A stretch of 64,000 bases of DNA from Bradyrhizobium macuxiense (GTDB lineage Bacteria; Pseudomonadota; Alphaproteobacteria; Rhizobiales; Xanthobacteraceae): positions 372,001 to 436,000 of the forward strand of contig NZ_VITY01000001.1 in the NCBI RefSeq assembly GCF_007993935.1, read 5' to 3'. The translations under genes and the position numbers were made by a program. Within the stretch, counting starts at the first letter, position 1, and every line of letters starts with the position of its first letter. The notes below the pieces were generated by a model, which saw nothing but the letters and a program-made list of their open reading frames with translations, did not search any database and was not told where the DNA came from. This document shows positions 1-7,618 of the stretch, piece after piece.

Positions 1-46
1 CCTCGTCAACGGCGCTAAGGATTCGTTGTTGCGTCTCGGCAGTCAT
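1..46 (-). CDS. N-terminus of an unidentified leftward gene (partial)
   Basis: An ATG at 44-46 (read leftward) opens a frame that encodes MTAETQQRILSAVDE and runs off the window edge. A GGAG Shine-Dalgarno element lies seven bases upstream of it, which makes the start credible. Only 15 residues are visible. The short N-terminus would suit an M20-type deacylase (ArgE/DapE family), but this is a guess from general appearance and not from any motif. Confidence 0.55.
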   Translation of the reverse strand, partial: MTAETQQRILSAVDE

Positions 47-101
47 GCAGCAGCTCCATCGGGGACATCAGAAAAGGTGGGAGCCGCAGCGTAACCTGAT
101 T

Positions 102-827
102 TCACTCCGCCGGGTATTGCGCAAAATAGGCGTCCCGCAATGCATCTTCGAGCAGGCGGCCTTCCGAATAGCCATCGAGCGTTGTCGGCCGCCTCACGCC
201 GTCGAGCAACCGCGGACACGGCTCGGGCGCGCCGAGCACGGTGCGCACCGGAATGCGCTCGGCATAGATCGGCAACTCGTAATCCTCGTCGTCGTCGGCG
301 ACGCCCTTGGCGCGCACCTTCGCCGAGGCCTCCTCGATCTCCATCGCGATGAACGAGGTCGCCTTGATCTCCTGCTTGTTGCTGGCGCGCAGGCTCGCGG
401 TACGCTCTGGAAAGAAGCGGTCGACCATCGCAACGATCGCCCGCTCTTTCTCTGCGGGATCGGTGACGAGGTAGGCGGAGCCGAACGCCATCACGGCGCG
501 ATAGTCGGCCGAGTGGTTGAAGCCGCAGCGTGCCAGCACCAGGCTGTCGAGATGGGCGACCGTCAGGCAAACCCGCTGCCCTTCCGACTGGTTCTCCAGC
601 ATCCGGCTCGCGCTCGAGCCGTGCCAGTAGAGCCTGGTGCCCTCGCGCCAGAAGAAGGTCGGCGTGCAATAGGGCTGCCCGTCGATCACGTAGGAGACAT
701 GGCACATCATCGAGGCGTCGAGAATCTTGTGCACGGTGGCGTGGTCGTAGAAGCCACGGTCATGGCGGCGCTTCACCCGGTTGCGGGATGACAGCGGATA
801 GGACGGAGTGGATGCACCTTCGGTCAC
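102..827 (-). CDS. Pyridoxamine 5'-phosphate oxidase-family (FMN split-barrel) protein
   Basis: A 241-residue protein with the fold signature of the PNPOx-like split barrel: an early segment with HVSYVIDGQPYCTPTFFWR, then LYWHGSSASRML, VCLTVAHLD and the late KATSFIAMEIEE strand. Proteins of this family bind FMN or F420 and reduce or oxidise small substrates; the substrate here is unknown. The start is GTG at 827, preceded by GAGG six bases upstream. It is transcribed divergently from a MocR/PdxR-type regulator 72 bp away, an arrangement in which the regulator often controls its neighbour. The pairing suggests a link to vitamin B6 or amino acid metabolism, but biosynthetic PdxH is a different branch of the fold, so I do not give a gene name. 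Confidence 0.85.
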   Translation of the reverse strand: MTEGASTPSYPLSSRNRVKRRHDRGFYDHATVHKILDASMMCHVSYVIDGQPYCTPTFFWREGTRLYWHGSSASRMLENQSEGQRVCLTVAHLDSLVLARCGFNHSADYRAVMAFGSAYLVTDPAEKERAIVAMVDRFFPERTASLRASNKQEIKATSFIAMEIEEASAKVRAKGVADDDEDYELPIYAERIPVRTVLGAPEPCPRLLDGVRRPTTLDGYSEGRLLEDALRDAYFAQYPAE

Positions 828-869
828 GGCAAGCCTCGCGGGATTTGGAACCTTTCAAGAGTTGTAGCG

Positions 870-897
870 GCCAATTTGGTCTGCGATAGTGCCAATT
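870..897. promoter_or_regulatory. Candidate MocR operator: GCCAATT direct repeat
   Basis: The heptamer GCCAATT occurs at 870-876 and again at 891-897, in the same orientation and 21 bp apart, that is two helical turns. It lies in the short divergent promoter between the PNPOx-like gene and the MocR-type regulator, just before the regulator's ATG. Regulators of this family (GabR, PdxR) are known to bind direct repeats near their own start. That this repeat is the operator is an inference. Confidence 0.45.
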
Positions 898-899
898 CC

Positions 900-2414
900 A
901 TGCGAAAAATTCCGACCAATTCCCGCAAGCCCGCGGCGCGCAAGCCGGAGCTGCCGCTCGACCTCACCGGCCCGCATGTCACGGCCGGCGCGGCCTCGCA
1001 GCAGCAGCTCTATCAGGCGCTGTGCCACACCATCGTCGGCGGCCTGGTCAAGCCGGGCGAGCCGCTGCCGCCGTCGCGCGCGCTCGCCAAGCAGACCGGC
1101 TTCCGCCGCAACGCGGTCACCACGGCCTATGAGCGGCTGATCGCCGACGGCTTTGCGGTGGCGACAACCGGCTCCGGCACATTTGTCGCCGCGCGCATTC
1201 CGGCGCGGGCCGGCACGCCGCGACGCGCGAAGATCGCGATCGAGCCGCCGCAGCACGATGCGCTGTCGCTCGGCTGCACCCATATCGATGAGCGCGCGCT
1301 GCAGCGCTTCCGCGCCTTTGCCGGCCGCAGGCTGCGCGCCTTCGGCGCCGAGCACCTGCATTACGGCGATCCCCGCGGCAGCAGCGAGTTGCGCGCGGCG
1401 ATCGCGGACCATTTGCTCTCGGCACGCGGGCTGCGCTGCGATCCCGACCAGATCATGCTGGCCTCGGGCACGCTGCACGCGCTGCGCATCGTGCTCGGGG
1501 CGATCCTCAAGCCCGGCGACCAGGTCTGGTGCGAGGATCCCGGCTATCCCGCGGCGCGCCGTGCGATCGAGCATTGCGGCTATCGGCCGGTGTCGGTGCC
1601 GGTCGACGCTTCCGGCATGCGCATCGACAAGGGGCGCGCATCCGGGTCGCAGGCGCGCGCCGCCTACGTCACGCCGTCACACCAGTTCCCGCTCGGCGTG
1701 CAGATGTCGATGCCGCGCCGGCTCGAGCTGCTCGACTGGGCAAGAGATGCCGGCGCCTTCGTGTTCGAGGACGATTACGACAGCGAGTTCCGCTACGACG
1801 GCGCGCCGCTGTTGTCGCTCGCCGGCATCGATCATCTGCGCCGTGTGATCTACATGGGCACGTTTGCGAAGACGCTGTTTCCGGGACTACGGATCGGTTA
1901 CTGCGCCCTGCCCGAGGCCTTGATCGGCCCAGTGACTGAAGCGCGCGCCGCGCTCGACCGTTTTCCCGGCACATTGATGGAAGGCGCGGTCGCCGACATG
2001 CTGAACTCCGGCGCCTTCGCCGCCAATCTGCGCAAGTCGCGAAAACTCTATCGCGAGGCGCGCGACGTCCTGGCGTCGACGCTCACGAGTGCATCCGAGG
2101 GCGAGCTCACGGTTCCCGTGCCGTCGCAAGGGCTGCATCTCGTGGCGCGGCTCGATCCCGCGACTGATCCGCTGGTTGCCGCGCATGCGAAGGCAGCCGC
2201 GGGCGTCGGTGGCTGGCTGCTCGCCGAGACCTATTATCGCGCGCAGCCATTGCCCGGCTTCGTGCTGGGATTCTCCGGTCATCCGGTTCCGCAACTCGTC
2301 ACGGCGGCGGAACAACTGGCGAAGACAACGCTGAGCGCGCTGCGCGCGACGCGCAAGATATCCGTCAAGGCAGCCGCCAAGCCGCCACGCTCTAGGAGAA
2401 TCGCAGCCGCCTGA
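900..2414 (+). CDS. MocR/GntR-family PLP-dependent transcriptional regulator
   Basis: A 504-residue fusion of an N-terminal GntR-type winged helix (about residues 25-100; LYQALCHTIVGGLVKPGEPL, PPSRALAKQTGFRRNAVTTAYERL) and a fold-type I aminotransferase domain. The aminotransferase part shows the LASGTLHAL segment, EDPGYPAARRAI, FVFEDDYDSEFRYD (PLP-contacting Asp) and the Schiff-base lysine region YMGTFAKTLFPGLRIGY. Such proteins sense PLP or PLP adducts and regulate B6, GABA or related genes (PdxR, GabR, TauR). I chose ATG at 900; a TTG at 876 would put the candidate operator inside the gene. It probably regulates the divergent flavoprotein gene. The extreme C-terminus is a basic, poorly conserved tail. 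Confidence 0.93.
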   Translation: MRKIPTNSRKPAARKPELPLDLTGPHVTAGAASQQQLYQALCHTIVGGLVKPGEPLPPSRALAKQTGFRRNAVTTAYERLIADGFAVATTGSGTFVAARIPARAGTPRRAKIAIEPPQHDALSLGCTHIDERALQRFRAFAGRRLRAFGAEHLHYGDPRGSSELRAAIADHLLSARGLRCDPDQIMLASGTLHALRIVLGAILKPGDQVWCEDPGYPAARRAIEHCGYRPVSVPVDASGMRIDKGRASGSQARAAYVTPSHQFPLGVQMSMPRRLELLDWARDAGAFVFEDDYDSEFRYDGAPLLSLAGIDHLRRVIYMGTFAKTLFPGLRIGYCALPEALIGPVTEARAALDRFPGTLMEGAVADMLNSGAFAANLRKSRKLYREARDVLASTLTSASEGELTVPVPSQGLHLVARLDPATDPLVAAHAKAAAGVGGWLLAETYYRAQPLPGFVLGFSGHPVPQLVTAAEQLAKTTLSALRATRKISVKAAAKPPRSRRIAAA

Positions 2415-2468
2415 CTAAGGTCGCCCGCGTTGAGTCGTTGAGTCAGTGTCCGCCTAAGGAGATACCGG

Positions 2469-2618
2469 ATGCCCAATCGCAACGTCCTGTATCTCGTGAT
2501 CGGCGCGCTGGTCGTGATCGCAGGCATGCTCGGTTACAATCTTTACCAGGCGAAGAAGCAGCCCGAAGGCCTGCAGATCAATGTTGGCCCCGACGGGCTC
2601 AAGATCCAGAACAAGTGA
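2469..2618 (+). CDS. Small single-span membrane protein, 49 aa
   Basis: An ATG at 2469 follows a strong AGGAG element. The 49-residue product begins MPNRNVLYLVIGALVVIAGM, a single transmembrane helix, and ends in a short soluble tail (INVGPDGLKIQNK). It lies 54 bp after the MocR-type regulator and 11 bp before the next small gene, so the two small genes may be co-transcribed. I do not recognise a function. The good ribosome site, clean hydrophobic helix and non-random tail argue that it is real. Confidence 0.7.
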   Translation: MPNRNVLYLVIGALVVIAGMLGYNLYQAKKQPEGLQINVGPDGLKIQNK

Positions 2619-2629
2619 AGGAGGCCGCG

Positions 2630-2875
2630 ATGTTGCGCATGGGACTGGTCGCACTGGTCGGCATCGCAGCACTTGGCGCGATGGTTCACTCCGCCGCCGC
2701 AGAGCAGTCCTTCATGCGCGAAGGTGACATCGTCGACCTCAGGGTCGGTCAGCGCGTCTTCGTCGATGACGGCTCGTGCCCCGCCGGGCAGATCAAGCAG
2801 GTCACAGGTTCCAAGCTGAGCGAGAACGGCGTGGTGCGCACCCGCAGCTGCGTGCCGCGCCTCGCCAAAAAATAA
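2630..2875 (+). CDS. Small exported protein, 81 aa (DUF6719-like)
   Basis: Start at ATG 2630, preceded by AAGGAGG. The first 25 residues are a Sec signal peptide (LVALVGIAALGAM, cleavage near AAA-EQ). The mature part of about 56 residues has DIVDLRVGQRVFVDDGSCPAGQ and ends TRSCVPR, with two cysteines that could pair in the periplasm. The pattern of a VDDG-C-PAGQ loop and a closing C-P-R resembles small rhizobial exported proteins grouped as DUF6719; that assignment is from memory and tentative. A longer frame upstream in the same phase overlaps the 49-aa gene and lacks a signal peptide, so I rejected it. Confidence 0.75.
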   Translation: MLRMGLVALVGIAALGAMVHSAAAEQSFMREGDIVDLRVGQRVFVDDGSCPAGQIKQVTGSKLSENGVVRTRSCVPRLAKK

Positions 2876-2898
2876 GCGCCCCGCTGTCGCGAGGCGCT
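2875..2898 (+). terminator. Weak hairpin after small exported gene
   Basis: AGCGCC at 2875-2880 pairs with GGCGCT at 2893-2898 right after the stop codon. The stem is only six pairs and the downstream TTGCTTC is not a clean U run, so this is a modest terminator candidate between two convergent genes. Confidence 0.35.
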
Positions 2899-2925
2899 TG
2901 CTTCATCTCTGAGTTGACGCCCTGC

Positions 2926-3333
2926 TCAGTTCGAAATCGGCTCGAACATGCATTGCAGCGTCGGCTTGGCGATCTTGGTGAAGGTCGGACCGATCTCGTT
3001 CTGCTTCGACGGCGGCACCCAATCGGTCTCGATGGTCGGCACGCCGGTCTCGCTGATTCCGCGCAGCAGCGCCTGGCGGAGATCGGGATCGTCCACCGTC
3101 GCAGCGGCATGATCGTGCAGGCAACCGCACACGGCCTCGGGATGGGCCCAGCGGCCGAGCATATGCGGCGCGCACTGGCGCACGAATTCGTCGCGCGGCT
3201 CAGGCACCCGGTACAGCGACCGGATCTGCATCGACTCGAGGGGGAGCTGGGATTGAGCCTGCGCGGAACCCGCCAAAGGGCCGATCAAGGCGAGGGATGC
3301 GAGCATCGCGGCGGAACAGATTCGGAGCAACAT
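2926..3333 (-). CDS. Exported protein of unknown function, 135 aa
   Basis: A 135-residue product with a clear signal peptide (MLLRICSAAMLASLALIGPL, cleavage after AQA at about residue 27). The mature part carries four cysteines (VRQCAP, VCGCLHDH, LQCMFEP), spaced as in small disulfide-bonded periplasmic proteins. I recognise no family. It lies convergent to the small exported gene before it and just downstream of another small leftward exported protein gene. Confidence 0.75.
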   Translation of the reverse strand: MLLRICSAAMLASLALIGPLAGSAQAQSQLPLESMQIRSLYRVPEPRDEFVRQCAPHMLGRWAHPEAVCGCLHDHAAATVDDPDLRQALLRGISETGVPTIETDWVPPSKQNEIGPTFTKIAKPTLQCMFEPISN

Positions 3334-3372
3334 GGGGAGCCTTTACCGGCGTTTCTGTTTTTCGCGTCGCGA

Positions 3373-3531
3373 TCAGTTGGCCTGCGCCACCACCATCGGG
3401 GCCGAGGTGACGACCGGCGAGCCGTTATAGGAGAAGGTGCCGATGCCGGGCAAACCGGTGTCCGGGGTGCCAGCCATTGACGAACCGGCCATCACGAAAG
3501 CGAAGGCGAGGATCAGGCTCATGGTCCGCAT
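3373..3531 (-). CDS. Very small exported protein, 52 aa
   Basis: I place the start at the ATG at 3529-3531, which has GGAG eight bases upstream and begins a signal peptide (MRTMSLILAFAFVMAGSSMA). The mature peptide is only about 30 residues (GTPDTGLPGIGTFSYNG and on) with no cysteine. A longer frame reaching 3681 has no ribosome site and a charged, low-complexity extension. It may share a transcript with the 135-aa exported gene downstream. Function unknown. Confidence 0.6.
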   Translation of the reverse strand: MRTMSLILAFAFVMAGSSMAGTPDTGLPGIGTFSYNGSPVVTSAPMVVAQAN

Positions 3532-3983
3532 CTGACAGTCTCCGTCATTTCGGGTCGGCGCCCGGCGCCGTTCTGTTGACGGTTTGATAACGATCTGCCG
3601 TTTCGGGAGTTCTGCGGAACAAGCCAAAAATGGTTTCGTCGGGATGGGAATTGTTTCGTCAGCCGGCGATCCACGAAACATTCAGCGGAAAATCCCAATG
3701 CTTTCAATGGGTGCGGTGCGACAAGCAGGCTGCTCAAGATTTCGCGCGTTCAACGGGCTCAGCTGTGGATAGTCCGATTATGCCTGCAAATTGAGTGGTC
3801 TACCGCGCTTTCTCTCTGCTGAGATCTTAACTTTCCTCTGCTGAGACAGGAAGCAGTCCAGCAAGGGCGGCATGAACCGGGGAGACGGTCCGGCCGACTC
3901 ATCTGGGCGCCGTGCAACCAACTCCGCGGTGGCACGTTGTCGTGATCCCGATCCAACGGTTGTTGAGATCAATCCAACGAAGG
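3532..3983. other. Intergenic stretch, no gene seen
   Basis: About 450 bp with lower GC than its surroundings. It must carry the promoter of the small leftward exported gene and perhaps that of the small rightward frame at 3984. No long frame, hairpin or repeat stands out. Confidence 0.5.
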
Positions 3984-4211
3984 ATGTCCGTCGTGGGCAA
4001 TGGCAACATCGGTGTTGGCAATGAATCCGCGGCCCGCAAATCCGGCCAGCAGCAACAGATGACGGCCGCGATGCCGCAGCAGGGCGCTTATGTGATGGGC
4101 GACAATGAGTGCGCGCCGCAGAAGCTGGTCCGCCTCGTCGGCTGCCGCGACTCGAAGCTCAAGCCGGGCTTGAGCATCGGAGCGAAGCAGTTCGGGCAAA
4201 CCAAGCGCTAG
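3984..4211 (+). CDS. Possible small hypothetical protein, 75 aa
   Basis: From ATG 3984 the frame encodes 75 residues, rich in Gly, Asn and Gln at first (VGNGNIGVGNESAA), then MGDNECAPQKLVRLVGCRDS with two cysteines, ending in a basic tail. There is no good Shine-Dalgarno element and no signal peptide from this start; the frame is open further upstream to 3912. The non-random middle segment is the main reason to list it. It is convergent to creA. Alternative: a chance frame. Confidence 0.4.
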   Translation: MSVVGNGNIGVGNESAARKSGQQQQMTAAMPQQGAYVMGDNECAPQKLVRLVGCRDSKLKPGLSIGAKQFGQTKR

Positions 4212-4254
4212 CTCGCCCGCCGCTTCAGGCGCCCGCGCCAAGCCCCTGCTCCCG

Positions 4255-4827
4255 CTACTGAATGAACTCACCACACTTCTGCACCGCGGTGGCATCGGCC
4301 GCGCCCCATGGCATGATCGGCACCGACGACGTCGAGTTCTTCGGCGAGCCTTCGATCAGCTTGTCCGAATAGACCATGTAGACCAGCACGTTGCGCTTGG
4401 CGTCGCAGCCACGCACGATCTGCATCTTCTTGAAGAACAGCGAGCGGCGCTGCCGGAACATGTCGTCGCCCTGGCCGAGCTTGTTCTTGAAGCGGATCGG
4501 CCCGATCTGCCGGCAAGCCAGCGAGATATCAGAGACTTCCTCGGCAAGGCCAAGCCAGCCCTTGAACCCGCCCTTCTCCGGCACAGTGAAGTGACAGGCG
4601 ACGCCCTCGACCTCGGGGTCGTCGACGCCATAGGTCGCGAGCTTGTCGTTGGGGCTCACCCATTTGAACACGGTCGAGCGGCGAAAGATCAGGTCCGGCT
4701 CGTCGGCCGCCGCCGCAGGCGTTGCCTGCCCCAGGGTCGCCAATGAGGTGAGCAACATCAGCAGCGCAGCGCACCCCCATCGAGACAGCAGTCGCACGTC
4801 ACACAAGCTCACAGTTCTCGATGTCAT
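4255..4827 (-). CDS. creA: CreA family protein
   Basis: A 190-residue exported protein of the CreA family (function unknown; found in many proteobacteria). The signal peptide covers about 40 residues and ends APAAAADEP. The mature part has the family's typical segments: VFKWVSPNDKLATYGVDDPE, VEGVACHF, GGFKGWLGLAEEVSDISLAC, RQIGPIRF and the SLFFKKMQIVRGCD stretch, with conserved cysteines. I chose ATG 4827 because GGAG sits seven bases upstream; an in-frame ATG at 4857 has no such site. Confidence 0.9.
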   Translation of the reverse strand: MTSRTVSLCDVRLLSRWGCAALLMLLTSLATLGQATPAAAADEPDLIFRRSTVFKWVSPNDKLATYGVDDPEVEGVACHFTVPEKGGFKGWLGLAEEVSDISLACRQIGPIRFKNKLGQGDDMFRQRRSLFFKKMQIVRGCDAKRNVLVYMVYSDKLIEGSPKNSTSSVPIMPWGAADATAVQKCGEFIQ

Positions 4828-5049
4828 TGAGGTCTCCGCGGGGTGGGTCCCGCCCATGTAGTGCGCAAACGCCGCACAGGAAGGCGCTGACAGTTCGGTG
4901 ATCAGACCGGGCGTTTAACCTCTTGTGAGGCTTTTTTGTTACTCTTTCGTCGAAAATCCGCCCCTCACGGAAGGGTTAGATCGCTTGCGCTGGTGAACGC
5001 GTTTGGCGTCTGCGACAACCAACAGATAGTTTGGACTGGGATTCGGAAT

Positions 5050-6795
5050 ATGCGCGCAAGCGGTCGTCGGATTTCGATTTTTGATTCTGCGAATGGGCGG
5101 TTCTGGCAGCTTGCAATTCTGACGGCGGCCGGCACCATCGCCGCCTCCTCACAGGCCGATGCGGCGCTGTTCTACTGGAATCGCGACTCCGCCTATTACG
5201 GCGATGTCGAGCCGATGCCGCAGCCGGTTCGGCCGAAGCCGAAGCGCAATCTCGCCAAGAAGACTCCGGCGATCGAGAAGGAGGCCGGCAGCAAGCCGCA
5301 GGGTCCCCTGATCATCTCGGTCTCGGTCGACCAGCAACGGGTCAGGATCTACGACGCCAACGGCCTCTACGCCGAGAGCCCGGTGTCGACAGGCATGAAG
5401 GGGCACTCGACCCCGATGGGTGTCTTCAGCGTCATCCAGAAGCAGAAGTACCATCAGTCCAACATCTACAGCGGCGCGCCGATGCCGTACATGCAGCGCA
5501 TCACCTGGTCGGGCATCGCCATGCACGCCGGTGTGCTGCCCGGCTATCCGGCCTCGCACGGCTGCATCCGCATGCCGATGTCGTTTGCGGTCAAGATGTA
5601 CAACTGGACGCGGATGGGCGCCCGCGTGTTCGTCACGCCGGGCGCGATCTCTCCGGAGAATTTCTCGCACCCGCTGCTGGTGACGCAGAAGGTCGCGCCG
5701 CAGCAGCCGGTGGCCGACGAGATTCTGAAGATGGATGCGCCGCTCGGCGTGAAGAGCGACAAGGGCGCGGACAAGCCGCAGACCGGACTCGATTTGCGCA
5801 GCAGCGTCGGCCATGCCGCCGCCGCGTCGCTGCGCGACAACACCCACACCGCCGACGCCAGCGGCGCGAGCGCGTCGGTGACGATGTCCGATGCGTCCTC
5901 CGCCGCGAGCGATCCCGTCGCCGACAAGCTTGCAGCCGACCCGTCACAGCCGACGAAGCCTGAGATCGCCGCGGCCGACAAGCCGGCCGAGACCAATTCC
6001 GCCGGCAACGGCAGCGTCGCCACTGACGACAAGTCGGCCGGCGAAACCACCGGCAGCACCGACACGCCGAAGTCGGAGGTCTCCGCGAACGACCCGGTGA
6101 AGGCCGAAGCCAAGGCCGACGAACCGAAGGCGGATACCGCCAAGCCTGATGTCGCCGAGGCGCCCAAGGTCGACGCGCCGAAGACCGATGCGGCCAAGGA
6201 CGCCGCCAAGACGACGGATGCCGTCAAGGCCGTCGACAAGCCCGCCGAGGCAGCAACGGCAGCCGACGCGCCCGACGCCAGCAAGGACGTCGCCAAGGAT
6301 CCGGCGCGGTTGCCGGGCATCGCCAGGATCGACGTGTCGAAGCGCGCCGGCCAGATCGCGGTATTCATCAGCCGCAAGGATTCCAAGCTCTATGTGCGGC
6401 AGAACTTTGCGCCGCTGTTCGAGGTGCCGGTGACGATCGCGGCCAGCGACCGGCCGCTCGGCACGCATGTGTTCACCGCGGAAGCCGACAAATCAGATGC
6501 CAACCTGCTGCGCTGGTCGGTGGTGACGCTGCCGACCCGCAACGCCGCCCGCATCGACGTCGAGGACCGCACCTCGCATCGTCGCAAGGTGGCGGCCGCA
6601 GCGCCGGTCGAGGTCAAGCCGCAGCCGGCGACCAACAGCCCGGCCGAAGCACTCGACCGCATCTCGATTCCCTCTGACGTGATGGCGCGGATCAACGAAG
6701 CGCTCGGCACCGGCGGATCGATCATCGTCTCCGACCTCGGCGTCAACCAGGGCGAGACCGGCGAAGGCACCGACTTCATCCTGCCGCTGCGCTAA
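5050..6795 (+). CDS. L,D-transpeptidase (YkuD) with Ala/Lys/Asp-rich linker and second degenerate domain
   Basis: A 581-residue envelope protein. After an N-terminal signal or anchor (residues 18-38, ending SQADA) comes a YkuD L,D-transpeptidase domain (about 86-198) with catalytic SHGC: His159, Ser169-His170-Gly171-Cys172, and the TPMGVF strand. These enzymes make 3-3 crosslinks in peptidoglycan or attach proteins to it. Residues 200-415 are a low-complexity Ala/Lys/Asp/Pro linker that could span the cell wall. The last 160 residues (from about 419) again look YkuD-like (IAVFISRKDSKLYVRQNF, DRPLGTHVF) but have no His or SHGC. The start at ATG 5050 fits the signal sequence; in-frame codons upstream to 4936 add a charged leader and are less likely. 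Confidence 0.9.
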   Translation: MRASGRRISIFDSANGRFWQLAILTAAGTIAASSQADAALFYWNRDSAYYGDVEPMPQPVRPKPKRNLAKKTPAIEKEAGSKPQGPLIISVSVDQQRVRIYDANGLYAESPVSTGMKGHSTPMGVFSVIQKQKYHQSNIYSGAPMPYMQRITWSGIAMHAGVLPGYPASHGCIRMPMSFAVKMYNWTRMGARVFVTPGAISPENFSHPLLVTQKVAPQQPVADEILKMDAPLGVKSDKGADKPQTGLDLRSSVGHAAAASLRDNTHTADASGASASVTMSDASSAASDPVADKLAADPSQPTKPEIAAADKPAETNSAGNGSVATDDKSAGETTGSTDTPKSEVSANDPVKAEAKADEPKADTAKPDVAEAPKVDAPKTDAAKDAAKTTDAVKAVDKPAEAATAADAPDASKDVAKDPARLPGIARIDVSKRAGQIAVFISRKDSKLYVRQNFAPLFEVPVTIAASDRPLGTHVFTAEADKSDANLLRWSVVTLPTRNAARIDVEDRTSHRRKVAAAAPVEVKPQPATNSPAEALDRISIPSDVMARINEALGTGGSIIVSDLGVNQGETGEGTDFILPLR

Positions 6796-6876
6796 GCCCG
6801 CTATAACGCCTTCTTGAAAGCTTGGCCCTGCCCGCTGGATTATGATGCGAGCCGCATCTGTTCCGGGGACGAGACC

Positions 6877-7446
6877 ATGATGGACCGCAGGACACTGATC
6901 GTGGCGGCCTTCGCCGCGGCCGCAGGCTCCCGTGCGCTGCATGCGGAGCAGCCCGCGATGAGCCGGATCACCGCCTACGCCTTCTCATTCCCTGCACTCG
7001 ACGGCGGCGACATCCGCCTTGCCGACTATGCCGGCCGTCCCCTGATGATCGTGAACACGGCCTCGCTCTGTGGCTTCACGCCGCAATATGCCGGCCTGCA
7101 GCAATTGTGGACCGAGTTCCGCGATCGCGGCTTCGTCATCATCGGCGTGCCGTCCAATGATTTCGGCGGCCAGGAGCCCGGCGGACCGACCGAGATCGCC
7201 GAGACCGCGCAGCATCAATACGGCGTCACGTTCCCGATCGCGGCGAAAGCGGTGGTCCGCGGCGCGAACGCCCATCCGTTTTACCGCTGGGCCGCGGAGG
7301 CACGGCCGAAGGACGTGCCGCGCTGGAACTTCCATAAATACCTGATCGGCCGTGACGGCTACATCGCGGATGTCTTCCCTGAGTCGGTCACGCCCGACGA
7401 CACCCGGATCAAGACCGGGATCGCACGGGCATTGGCTGCGGCCTGA
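6877..7446 (+). CDS. Exported glutathione peroxidase family protein
   Basis: A 189-residue thiol peroxidase of the GPx family. An N-terminal signal (MMDRRTLIVAAFAAAAGSRA, cleavage near HAEQ) sends it to the periplasm. The catalytic loop is NTASLCGFTPQY with Cys65 in place of selenocysteine; the GVPSNDFGGQEPG loop supplies the Gln, and RWNFHKYLI the Trp-Asn of the tetrad. Such bacterial enzymes reduce hydroperoxides, usually with thioredoxin rather than glutathione. Start at ATG 6877, with GGGGA upstream; the frame is open to 6814 but that extension would spoil the signal peptide. It stands alone after the L,D-transpeptidase gene. Confidence 0.92.
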   Translation: MMDRRTLIVAAFAAAAGSRALHAEQPAMSRITAYAFSFPALDGGDIRLADYAGRPLMIVNTASLCGFTPQYAGLQQLWTEFRDRGFVIIGVPSNDFGGQEPGGPTEIAETAQHQYGVTFPIAAKAVVRGANAHPFYRWAAEARPKDVPRWNFHKYLIGRDGYIADVFPESVTPDDTRIKTGIARALAAA

Positions 7447-7618
7447 GAAGCCGCGATAATCCCCGGAATTAACTGATCCGACGAGGATTTTGGACACGCG
7501 CCTGCCACGTTCATTGCCTTGGCGTCGCGACTGCGACTAGGGTACGATCGGTTGGGGGCGAAAGCGGCCCGGTCGCGGCAAAGCCGCTACCTGGAGCGCG
7601 ATCAGCAGGGAACACACC

